Below, piece after piece: positions 34,714 through 42,098 of a stretch of 64,000 nucleotides of DNA. Each line of letters opens with the position of its first letter. Position 1 is the stretch's first letter. This DNA is from an uncultured Aquimarina sp. (GTDB lineage Bacteria > Bacteroidota > Bacteroidia > Flavobacteriales > Flavobacteriaceae). A program made the translations under genes and the position numbers. The notes under the pieces are model-generated. The model was not told the DNA's origin. It was given only the letters and a program-made list of their open reading frames with translations, and ran no database searches. The DNA is taken from NCBI RefSeq assembly GCF_947492405.1, contig NZ_CANLMP010000001.1, forward strand, positions 1,116,001 to 1,180,000, read 5' to 3'.

Positions 34714-37248
34714 ATGAAAACGCTAATCACCCCAATTGTTTTCGTGCTACTTTTTTTCACCTATTTTGGTACAGCACAAATCACGTATGAAGCCGCTTTC
34801 TCTAACATAGATTTCGAATTTCCTACCGAAATACAATCTCCCGGTGATGGAACAGATAGAATGTTTATAGTAGAACAACGAGGAAGAATCAAAGTGTTTC
34901 CCAGAAAAAGTGATGTCACAGCTAGTGATGTAGCTACTTTCTTGGATATTACAGATCGTGTACGTTTTAGAGATGGTCAAGAAGTAGGGTTACTAGGACT
35001 AGCTTTCCATCCTGATTATAGTACTAACAGATATTTATACACATACTATACGACCAATAGTCCTGTATCGGGTATTACAGTAAGAATGGTACTTTCTAGA
35101 TTTACAGTAAGCACTACGAATCCTAATTTTGTAGATCCAAATAGTGAATTAGTTCTTTTTCAGTTTGATAAAAATCAAAATAATAGTAATCATAATGGCG
35201 GTAAAATTGCTTTTGGATTAGACGGATACCTTTATATTTCTATCGGTGATGGTGGTGGTGGAAATGATCCCGAAGGTAATGGACAAAATAAGAATACTGT
35301 TTTTGGCAGTATTCTGCGCATTGATGTGGATTTGGATGGAAATAATCCAATAGAAAGCAACTCAGATTTGCCCAACGGAAATTACGAAATACCTAGTGAC
35401 AATCCTTTTGTTAATATAAGCGGATTGGATGAAATATATGCATACGGAATAAGAAATACCTGGAAGTTTTCATTTGATAATGTAACAGGTAGACTTTGGG
35501 GCGCTGATGTAGGTCAAGGAGCTTTTGAAGAAGTGAATATTATTGAAAAAGGAGAAAACTATGGTTGGAGTCGATTCGAAGGGAATTCTGTAGCTAATAG
35601 TAATGTTACTATTAATGAACCTACCGTTTTTCCTGTACATGTCTACAACCGTAACCAAGGAGATCGCTCTATAACGGGAGGTTATGTATATAGAGGATCA
35701 GAAATTACTAGTTTAAGTCCAGATATAAGTTCAAAATACGTTTTTGGTGATTATGTAAGCGGAAGAGTTTGGGCATTAGACTACAATCCTTCAACTGGAA
35801 CTAGCAATAGTACTTTGTTATTTAAAACATCTGGTGAGTTTGTTTCTTCTTTTGGAGTAGATAAAAATGGTGAGTTGTATTTTAGTGATTATGGGAGTAA
35901 TGCACAAATTTATAAACTAGTAGATGGCACATCCACCCCATCTGGAACTGCAGTAAATGGTATTGGACAGTGGGAAGAATTAAATCAAGGAATCCCTAAT
36001 GGAATTGTACAATCCGTAGTTACATATACAAACGGAGATGTATTTCATGCAGGAACCTTTAATCAAGCAGGAAACATAACCGCAAATAATATTGCAGTAT
36101 GGAACGAAGCTTCTGGCTGGAGTACATTGGGTACAGGATCTAATGGAACTATTAATGCTCTTAAGATAGCACCAAACGGAAATTTATATGCTGGTGGAGC
36201 TTTTACCGAAATTGGTGGGATTTCTGCTCAAAACATCGCCATGTGGAATGGTAGTAATTGGTCTTCACTTGGACCTGGAACTGATGGAACGGTAGCAGCA
36301 TTGGAGATTGATCCTAATGGAAATGTTTATGCAGGAGGTGTTTTTGAAACTGTAGATGGAAATACTGTCCGAAATATTGCTTTATGGAATGGTACAACCT
36401 GGTCTGCATTAACGGATGCCGCCAGTGGTATACCAGGTACCAATAATGAAGTTCGATCTTTAGTATTAGATAGTGATGGCACACTTTATGCTGGAGGTAA
36501 TTTTGATGAAGCCGGAAATAATACTGCCAATAGAATTGCCACTTGGAATGGAACTAATTGGGGAACATTAGGCTCCGGAACTAGTGGTTTTGTAGAGGCT
36601 ATTGCGGTAAGCTCAACAGAAGTATTCATAGGAGGTAACTTTTCTATTGCTGGAGGTCAGACTGTAAATCGTATTGCAAGATGGAATAAAAATACAGCTA
36701 ACTGGTCTGCTTTAGGCAATGGCGTAAATAACATTGTAAATTCATTAATTTACGATGGAAACAACCTATACGTTGGTGGTGCTTTTGATACTGCAAATAT
36801 TGATAATAGTAATAGCATCATTGTAAATAATATAGCAAGATGGAGCGAAACTAATGGTTGGGAAGCTTTAGGTACAAATATGAATGTAGGAGTAGATATT
36901 AAAATCAACACCTTGGATTTTGCTTCAGATAGTGATGGAATAAATAAAGTTTTTGTTGGTGGAAACTTTTCAAGTGCAGGAGTAATCATTGCAAATAATA
37001 CAGCGAAGTGGGTTTCAGGAAATCCATTAAGTATTCCAGATACAGATCAGCAAACGGTTTATCTCTATCCTAACCCCACTAATGGAATAGTACAACTTCC
37101 TAACGTAAATGATTGGATACTTTTAGATAATTCTGGTAAAATTATAGATAAAGGAAGAAGCGCCACTCTCGATATATCTGAATATGCAATTGGGATGTAT
37201 TTTTTAAAAATAAAAAATAGCAGTACCTTAAAGATTATTAAAAAATAA
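34714..37248 (+). CDS. PQQ-dependent sugar dehydrogenase fused to a seven-repeat propeller, T9SS cargo
   Basis: An 844-residue secreted protein. A signal peptide (about 1-22, GTAQ) is followed by a soluble aldose/glucose dehydrogenase domain (about 25-405): DRMFIVEQRGRIKVF, VGLLGLAFHPDY, the catalytic-site region NNSNHNGGKIAFG with a likely base histidine, and GYVYRGS. Residues about 417-770 hold seven repeats of the form LYAGGxFxxxGxxxxNIAxWNGxxW. The first tryptophan strand (QWEELNQG) can close the ring with the last repeat, as in a seven-bladed propeller. The C-terminus (YPNPTNGIVQ to LKIIKK) is a T9SS type A sorting domain. It would oxidise sugars with PQQ at the cell surface. Confidence 0.85.
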   Translation: MKTLITPIVFVLLFFTYFGTAQITYEAAFSNIDFEFPTEIQSPGDGTDRMFIVEQRGRIKVFPRKSDVTASDVATFLDITDRVRFRDGQEVGLLGLAFHPDYSTNRYLYTYYTTNSPVSGITVRMVLSRFTVSTTNPNFVDPNSELVLFQFDKNQNNSNHNGGKIAFGLDGYLYISIGDGGGGNDPEGNGQNKNTVFGSILRIDVDLDGNNPIESNSDLPNGNYEIPSDNPFVNISGLDEIYAYGIRNTWKFSFDNVTGRLWGADVGQGAFEEVNIIEKGENYGWSRFEGNSVANSNVTINEPTVFPVHVYNRNQGDRSITGGYVYRGSEITSLSPDISSKYVFGDYVSGRVWALDYNPSTGTSNSTLLFKTSGEFVSSFGVDKNGELYFSDYGSNAQIYKLVDGTSTPSGTAVNGIGQWEELNQGIPNGIVQSVVTYTNGDVFHAGTFNQAGNITANNIAVWNEASGWSTLGTGSNGTINALKIAPNGNLYAGGAFTEIGGISAQNIAMWNGSNWSSLGPGTDGTVAALEIDPNGNVYAGGVFETVDGNTVRNIALWNGTTWSALTDAASGIPGTNNEVRSLVLDSDGTLYAGGNFDEAGNNTANRIATWNGTNWGTLGSGTSGFVEAIAVSSTEVFIGGNFSIAGGQTVNRIARWNKNTANWSALGNGVNNIVNSLIYDGNNLYVGGAFDTANIDNSNSIIVNNIARWSETNGWEALGTNMNVGVDIKINTLDFASDSDGINKVFVGGNFSSAGVIIANNTAKWVSGNPLSIPDTDQQTVYLYPNPTNGIVQLPNVNDWILLDNSGKIIDKGRSATLDISEYAIGMYFLKIKNSSTLKIIKK

Positions 37249-37259
37249 TAACAAAAGTT

Positions 37260-37850
37260 TTAACGATATTTATCGTTAAGACCTACACCATCCATAATCA
37301 TAGGTGTAATTTTTTTTACTCTAGAAATTCTGGTAGCTTCTCGTTTTGCAGTTGCAATATATTCTTTATATTCTTTTTGTTTAAACGGAGTTAACTTCTC
37401 AAAACAAGCTTTTAAATCAGAATTAATTACTAATACGGCTTGTAATTCTTCAGGTATTTTGATATCCTTAGACTTTTCTATTTTTATTTCCTTACCATCT
37501 TTCTGATTCTGAATAGCCTCTTGTACATATTGTAATACAAGCTCTTTGTCAATTTCTTCAAAAGTATTGAATCTCCATTGTCGTAAACCTTTGGTTTTCC
37601 CCTCTTGAGCATTAATCAACTTATGCTGTTTATCTTGTAAAAACACACCTTGATAAAACCAGATTCCTATGTAAGATTTAAAAGCTCCTAAGCCCACTAT
37701 ATTCTTTCCATCAATTGTATAAACAGGAATTCCCCATTTAACCGTTTCTTCCATTTCTGTAGAAAGCATGATAGACCTTAACAATTCTAAACTTTCTTTC
37801 CACTCAGTTTTCTTTGAAATAAACTCTTCTACGGATGTATTCTTTTGCAT
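37260..37850 (-). CDS. YdeI/OmdA family protein with DUF1801 domain
   Basis: A 196-residue soluble protein. Residues about 15-110 resemble DUF1801 (LRSIMLSTEMEETVKWGIPVYTIDGKNIVGLGAFKSYIGIWF, seen in parts). Residues 145-196 form the OmdA/YdeI C-terminal helix bundle: LKACFEKLTPFKQKEYKEYI and the conserved KREATRISRVKK. The family has been described as bacteriocin- or stress-protecting in Salmonella and Bacillus relatives, but the molecular role is not established. It converges with the PQQ gene 12 bp away without a visible terminator. Confidence 0.85.
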   Translation of the reverse strand: MQKNTSVEEFISKKTEWKESLELLRSIMLSTEMEETVKWGIPVYTIDGKNIVGLGAFKSYIGIWFYQGVFLQDKQHKLINAQEGKTKGLRQWRFNTFEEIDKELVLQYVQEAIQNQKDGKEIKIEKSKDIKIPEELQAVLVINSDLKACFEKLTPFKQKEYKEYIATAKREATRISRVKKITPMIMDGVGLNDKYR

Positions 37851-38169
37851 AATCTTAAAATATAGTACTTGCTAATGTAAAAAAATCTCTCAAAAATGAT
37901 GTCAATATAATTCCGAAAAGTTTTATGTAATCTATAAAAACATTATTATGATTTTTAGTTAATTTTACCATTAATGTTATACTATGATAAAAAAATCAGA
38001 TCTCTTCACTTGGATTTATGTCCTTATACTATAACTCTAAAAGACCATACATTGGTTTCTTTATTAAACTTTGATGAATAAACTTAATTAATTATTAAAA
38101 ACATTCGATTATAGGTAGTATCGATCTGATAAGCACTGTTTTTCTTTGTTATAGCTTACTTAAATTAAA
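37851..38169. other. Gene-free region
   Basis: AT-rich and without a supported gene. The first 30 bp should hold the promoter of the YdeI-like gene (a TATATTTT near-match to the -7 box at about 37857-37868, minus strand). I see nothing else in it. Confidence 0.5.
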
Positions 38170-38193
38170 AAAACGCAAGTCAAAAGACTTGCG
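38170..38193 (-). terminator. Rho-independent terminator
   Basis: An 8-bp stem CGCAAGTC/GACTTGCG (38174-38181 and 38186-38193), followed on the minus strand by a run of T, about 38 bp after the SnoaL-like gene's stop. Confidence 0.8.
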
Positions 38194-38230
38194 CTTAGTT
38201 AATTATTTTTCATACTTAGTTAAACATAGA

Positions 38231-38584
38231 TTATGCTCCGTAATAAAATTTCTCTTTTATTATTTGTCCATCCTTCCAATCTTGAACAGCAATCTGTGTA
38301 TAATTTTTAATCCCCCAGTCTTTATGAGTATAGTCGAAATGCCATTCTACCATTGTTGTGTTTTCACCGACTGTTACTTTTAAAGGTTGTGCGCCTCTAA
38401 ATTCTGTAATTGCTTCAAAGAATTCTTCTTCACGTTTTCTATTGGCTTCTTTACCTTTAATAACCGGATTATCGTTTTCTTGCATTACAATATCGTTATG
38501 ATAGAATTGGTCAAAAGCTTCTAAGGCTTTTCCTTGAAGTATCATGTCATTAATTGTACTGATTTTTTCTAAAAGAGTATTCAT
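38231..38584 (-). CDS. SnoaL-like / NTF2-fold protein
   Basis: A 117-residue single-domain protein of the NTF2 superfamily. Visible features are the N-terminal helix pair (INDMILQGKALEAFDQFYHNDIVMQEN), the loop NPVIKGKEANRKREEEFFEA and the sheet VEWHFDYTHKDWGIKNYTQIAVQDWKDGQI. Members act as isomerases, hydrolases or ligand-binding proteins. No catalytic residue set can be picked out here, so the reaction is unknown. It has no signal peptide. It lies downstream of the Crp/Fnr-type regulator on the same strand with a 97-bp gap and may be controlled by it. Confidence 0.8.
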   Translation of the reverse strand: MNTLLEKISTINDMILQGKALEAFDQFYHNDIVMQENDNPVIKGKEANRKREEEFFEAITEFRGAQPLKVTVGENTTMVEWHFDYTHKDWGIKNYTQIAVQDWKDGQIIKEKFYYGA

Positions 38585-38681
38585 TTTTTTATTGTTTTAA
38601 ATATTATTATACAAATGTCTAAAACAAGGAGCAAAGAGAAAATGAAGTAGATTATGAAATGATGTTAAACTAGATTAACAT

Positions 38682-39266
38682 TTATTGATTTTGTATTAAT
38701 TGGCTTTTAATTTTACTTAAAAATTCCTTGGTAATACCTAGATAAGAAGCAATCATGTATTGAGGAACACGTTGTTCTATTTTTGGGTAGGTTTCCTTAA
38801 AAATAAGATATCGTTCTTTTGCAGTCAAACTAAAATTTCGAATGATTCGTTTTTGGGAAGCTACAAAAGCACGTTCTACAATCTTTCTAAAAAGGCGCTC
38901 TAATTTAGGTATTTCTGAATATAATTCTTCGAGCGTATTATTAGTAAATTGAATAAGTTGAGTGTTTTCCAGGCATTGAACATTATAATCCGCAGGTGTT
39001 TGGGATATAAAACTCCCTAAATCTGATGTCCACCAATCTTCAATAGAAAATATAACAATATGTTCTTGTCCTTCTTTATCCATATAAAACATTTTTGTAC
39101 ATCCAGATAAAATAAAACATACACTATTACATACATCCCCTTGTTGAACGATATATTGATCTTTGAGATAATCTCTATATCTAATCTTGGAGAACAGGAT
39201 GTCTTCTTCTTCAATAGTTAAATTGATATACTTATTTATATACTCCAATAAAGGTTTGCGATTCAT
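38682..39266 (-). CDS. Crp/Fnr family transcriptional regulator
   Basis: A 194-residue regulator. Residues about 25-120 form a cyclic-nucleotide-binding-type beta-roll (YIVQQGDVCNSVCFILSGCTKMFYMDKEGQEHIVIF in sections), and the C-terminus is a short winged-helix region with the recognition motif SYLGITKEFLSKIK. The cNMP phosphate-binding RxS motif is not apparent and no iron-sulfur cysteine cluster is evident, so the signal is unknown. Two cysteines (near 46 and 50) sit in the beta-roll. A palindromic sequence 34 bp upstream of the ATG may be an autoregulatory site. Confidence 0.85.
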   Translation of the reverse strand: MNRKPLLEYINKYINLTIEEEDILFSKIRYRDYLKDQYIVQQGDVCNSVCFILSGCTKMFYMDKEGQEHIVIFSIEDWWTSDLGSFISQTPADYNVQCLENTQLIQFTNNTLEELYSEIPKLERLFRKIVERAFVASQKRIIRNFSLTAKERYLIFKETYPKIEQRVPQYMIASYLGITKEFLSKIKSQLIQNQ

Positions 39267-39299
39267 CTATATTTATTGCTTATGTCTAAAGTGTTTGTT

Positions 39300-39314
39300 T
39301 ATGGTTTAACCATT
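39300..39314. promoter_or_regulatory. Palindrome TATGGTTTAACCATT, possible operator
   Basis: Fits TWYGGY-N3-RCCRWA apart from its last base. It lies 34 bp upstream of the Crp/Fnr regulator gene. Confidence 0.35.
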
Positions 39315-39506
39315 TTTTTATTTTTTCTTTTAATTCTATAGTTTTTTATCTGTTCTTGAAAACCTTATTCAAGGTTAAATCTATTTTTATAAATGCAGCA
39401 ATTCGTAACTGATTAGATATCTAACACCATAAATTGTTCTAGTTCCTTTTTTAAAATTATTAGCAATTAATATTCATATCCGAATTTTTAAAACTAAAAA
39501 AGTATT

Positions 39507-39950
39507 TTATGAAAGATTACTTTCTAAATACCCTTTCAATCTTTCTTTTATGAAGTAATTCCAACCAGCTTGACAGCTTTCTATAGTAAACTCTGGAATA
39601 TCCGATGGAAAATCTTCTATTACGTTAAGAGATAGCTTAAGTGTAACCTGATCCCGTTTCTCAAATAATTCAAAAGTTACAGAAGCATCACCAGGATATT
39701 CTTCATAATTCCAGGTGTAACTTATCTTCTTATTAGGTACAACTTCTATAATTTTCCAACGGTGTGTATATTTTCTATCCTCTACTTGTACCAAAAATTG
39801 TGTTTCAAATCCCACTTCTGGTATAAATGATTCAATATTATCAAAAAACCATAACCTCATTTCAATTACATTAGTAATCGCTTTCCATACCTTTTCAATT
39901 GAAGTGGTAAAAGTTTCTTCTACAACAATATGCTTATCTGTAGTCTTCAT
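39507..39950 (-). CDS. SRPBCC/AHSA1-domain protein
   Basis: A 147-residue protein of the START-like SRPBCC fold. The N-terminal strand-helix VVEETFTTSIEKVWKAITNVIEMRLWF is the usual AHSA1 (Hsp90 activator-like) opening. It is followed by strands FLVQVEDRKYTHRWKIIEVVPNKKISYTWNYEEYPGD (in parts), VTFELFE and VTLKLSL, and a C-terminal helix AGWNYFIKERLKGYLES. The fold makes a hydrophobic ligand cavity. Function is unknown. It stands alone on the minus strand. Confidence 0.85.
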   Translation of the reverse strand: MKTTDKHIVVEETFTTSIEKVWKAITNVIEMRLWFFDNIESFIPEVGFETQFLVQVEDRKYTHRWKIIEVVPNKKISYTWNYEEYPGDASVTFELFEKRDQVTLKLSLNVIEDFPSDIPEFTIESCQAGWNYFIKERLKGYLESNLS

Positions 39951-40064
39951 GTTTTAAAGTTTTATAAATAATAGTTGTATATTACTAAATTAAGGATGTT
40001 CTGTACATCTACAAAATATTATTACGGCATAAAATTTGATAATTAACCCCAAAACAACTAACTC

Positions 40065-40616
40065 ATGGGAAGATTATTTTTTATAATAGTATTTTTAATA
40101 TCTTTTACTGCTTGCGTACCTACTAAAATAGCTCCAAGGATTAAAGATTATAAGGTAACATCTGGTAAAAAATTCAAAAAACAACTACCAAAAAGAACTG
40201 CATTCATTTTTGAAGATCCAAAAAATGAAAATGAGTTTTATGCTTTTATTAATGCTAAATTTAAATTAAACAACAAGGATGTTGGATGGAATGTTCCTTT
40301 TACTGTAGATAATGAAGAATATTATTTTTCATTTTATGAAATAGAAAGAACTTCTAATACTATCAATATAGCCCCAATTATTGCAGATATCGCTCTCTTA
40401 GCAGCATACCAGACAACAGGAACTTATGCTTTTCAAGATTTCCATACTTCTAGAAGTGGAAAGTGGTATATAGTCCTTACAGTCAATGATAAAGATCTTA
40501 TGGATCCACTTAAAGAGGACTACGAAAAAAGAGCAGAAATTGTAACTTTTCTACAACAACTCAAAAAAGAATATTTATCCACTAATAATTATAATAAATA
40601 TTTATTTATGGATTAA
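40065..40616 (+). CDS. Lipoprotein of unknown function
   Basis: A 183-residue protein whose signal MGRLFFIIVFLISFTAC ends in an acylated cysteine (C17). The mature part begins with a basic linker (VTSGKKFKKQLPKRTAFIFEDP) and has a central beta-rich region (VPFTVDNEEYYFSFYEIER), a hydrophobic stretch PIIADIALLAAYQTTG and the strand KWYIVLTVNDKDLMDP. I do not recognise the family. It stands alone, with no functional context from the neighbours. Confidence 0.65.
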   Translation: MGRLFFIIVFLISFTACVPTKIAPRIKDYKVTSGKKFKKQLPKRTAFIFEDPKNENEFYAFINAKFKLNNKDVGWNVPFTVDNEEYYFSFYEIERTSNTINIAPIIADIALLAAYQTTGTYAFQDFHTSRSGKWYIVLTVNDKDLMDPLKEDYEKRAEIVTFLQQLKKEYLSTNNYNKYLFMD

Positions 40617-40734
40617 TGTATCGATAAGAAATAACTTAGGAGCCAAGGATGCAATTACCTCATTTTAATCGTTATGCATTTGATTTTTTGTTCTAAATCC
40701 GTCAAGAAACACAGTAGGTTTAGTCTATTGTTTT

Positions 40735-41658
40735 TTATAAAATAGGTATATAAAAGTCTACAATACAAATATTCTCTGGATGTTTTCTAAAATCATTATG
40801 ATATATTTCGAAAGGAGTTTCTTCTGACTTAGTATATCCTTTTTCGCTCATCCATACAAAAAGACTACTCCAGGCTTTTTCGAAACCATCCGGAGTAATT
40901 TCAAAACGACCTATTATACTTCTGCCTTTTTTTATAGAAACAGGAGTTATTTCACCTTCAGAAACAACAGGTTCTTTCATTAATATACAAATACTCATTC
41001 TTACCTTATCTGGCGATGTTACTTTGAAACTATCGTGAAATACCCTTGCCATTTTTGCCTGGTCATTTTCTAATATTCCTTTGGATCGCCCCCATCTTAA
41101 TACTTTGTCAAAAGCTTGTTCCATACCATTCACTCCTATCTGAGTAATACTAGCAAAATGTAATTCTGGTGTTTCTGTAACTTCAATTTTTGCATTCATT
41201 TCAATCCAATTTATATGATTAATACTATTGCAAATGTATTTTTCAAAAATCAAATGTTCTTGTCCAATCTTGCTTTCAGTTATACCGATCTTGCTAAATT
41301 TACCTGGAAGTTGTTTTCTAAACTCGGTTGGGCTTACTCCATAAAAATTTTTGAATGCTCTTGTAAATGAAGAATTGCTATTAAAACCATATTGCAGTGA
41401 CAACGCTGTAATGCTAACTTCTTTTCTGTGCATTAACACCAAAGCCATTTTTTCAATACGCCTTCTATTTATATATGCATTCAGTGTTTCGCCAACTACA
41501 GCTTTAAAAATTCTATGAAAATGAAAAGGAGAATACAAAGCTATATTTGCAACAATTTCTAATGACAAATCTCCATCAAGGTTATTATCAATAAACTGGA
41601 GTGCCAAATTAATTCGATGTATGTACTCTTTGTTTATGTTTTCTTTAGTGGTTATCAT
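40735..41658 (-). CDS. AraC-type regulator with GyrI-like effector domain
   Basis: A 307-residue transcription factor. Residues about 8-110 hold two helix-turn-helix motifs of the AraC/XylS type: LDGDLSLEIVANIALYSPFHFHRIFKAVVGE and ITALSLQYGFNSNSSFTRAFKNFYGVSPTEFR (given in parts). Residues about 155-307 form a GyrI-like small-molecule domain (IEVTETPELHFASITQIG and the final EICIVDFYIPI-like strand). This layout, as in Rob/BmrR-like factors, senses drugs or lipophilic compounds. It is divergent from the 42-residue peptide gene (207 bp apart), so control of that gene is possible but unproven. Confidence 0.88.
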   Translation of the reverse strand: MITTKENINKEYIHRINLALQFIDNNLDGDLSLEIVANIALYSPFHFHRIFKAVVGETLNAYINRRRIEKMALVLMHRKEVSITALSLQYGFNSNSSFTRAFKNFYGVSPTEFRKQLPGKFSKIGITESKIGQEHLIFEKYICNSINHINWIEMNAKIEVTETPELHFASITQIGVNGMEQAFDKVLRWGRSKGILENDQAKMARVFHDSFKVTSPDKVRMSICILMKEPVVSEGEITPVSIKKGRSIIGRFEITPDGFEKAWSSLFVWMSEKGYTKSEETPFEIYHNDFRKHPENICIVDFYIPIL

Positions 41659-41865
41659 TATTTTCTAGAAGTTAGTAGTAATACTCTTTATTTACAATAA
41701 TCTACTTTCGCTATGTTCCATTTTTAATATCCTTTAGAAGAGCAAGGGTAAATCCCTAAAAAACTGTCATTTAGCCACAAAACACAAGCCAACATCCTCT
41801 TCATTGAGTTTCTTTAAATTTAAATAAATAATTTAAGTTATCATTAACTTTTAAAATTACATATC

Positions 41866-41994
41866 ATGTTAGAAAATTTATTGAAATTAAAAAATCTTAA
41901 GGTTTTAGAAAAACAACAACAATCAGGTATTAAAGGAGCTGGAATTTGTGCAGATCCCGAAATGCATTATATTCATTGTCACAAAAATGACTAA
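41866..41994 (+). CDS. 42-residue precursor peptide with double-glycine-like leader and Cys/His core
   Basis: A small gene starting ATG at 41866 and ending TAA at 41992-41994. The first 25 residues (MLENLLKLKNLKVLEKQQQ, then SGIKGAG) look like the leader of a secreted peptide of the ComC/bacteriocin type: amphipathic Leu/Lys helix followed by a GG-like GA site at 24-25. The remaining core is about 17 residues with cysteines C28 and C38 and histidines H34, H37 and H39. This resembles the peptides of Bacteroidota with KGG- or KGAG-type leaders that are exported by peptidase-containing ABC transporters. No modification or export gene lies nearby. A terminator follows directly, which supports a real short transcript. 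Confidence 0.65.
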   Translation: MLENLLKLKNLKVLEKQQQSGIKGAGICADPEMHYIHCHKND

Positions 41995-42010
41995 AATTTA
42001 AAAAAACAAA

Positions 42011-42042
42011 AAAGCTGAACAATGATATTATTGTTCAGCTTT
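42011..42042. terminator. Bidirectional terminator
   Basis: A 13-bp perfect stem AAAGCTGAACAAT/ATTGTTCAGCTTT (42011-42023 and 42030-42042), with A- and T-rich flanks, between the peptide gene and the convergent GH31 gene. Confidence 0.85.
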
Positions 42043-42098
42043 AATTAATAAATTTAATCCTTTAATAATCCGTATCGGTTATTTAGGACTAGACAATT

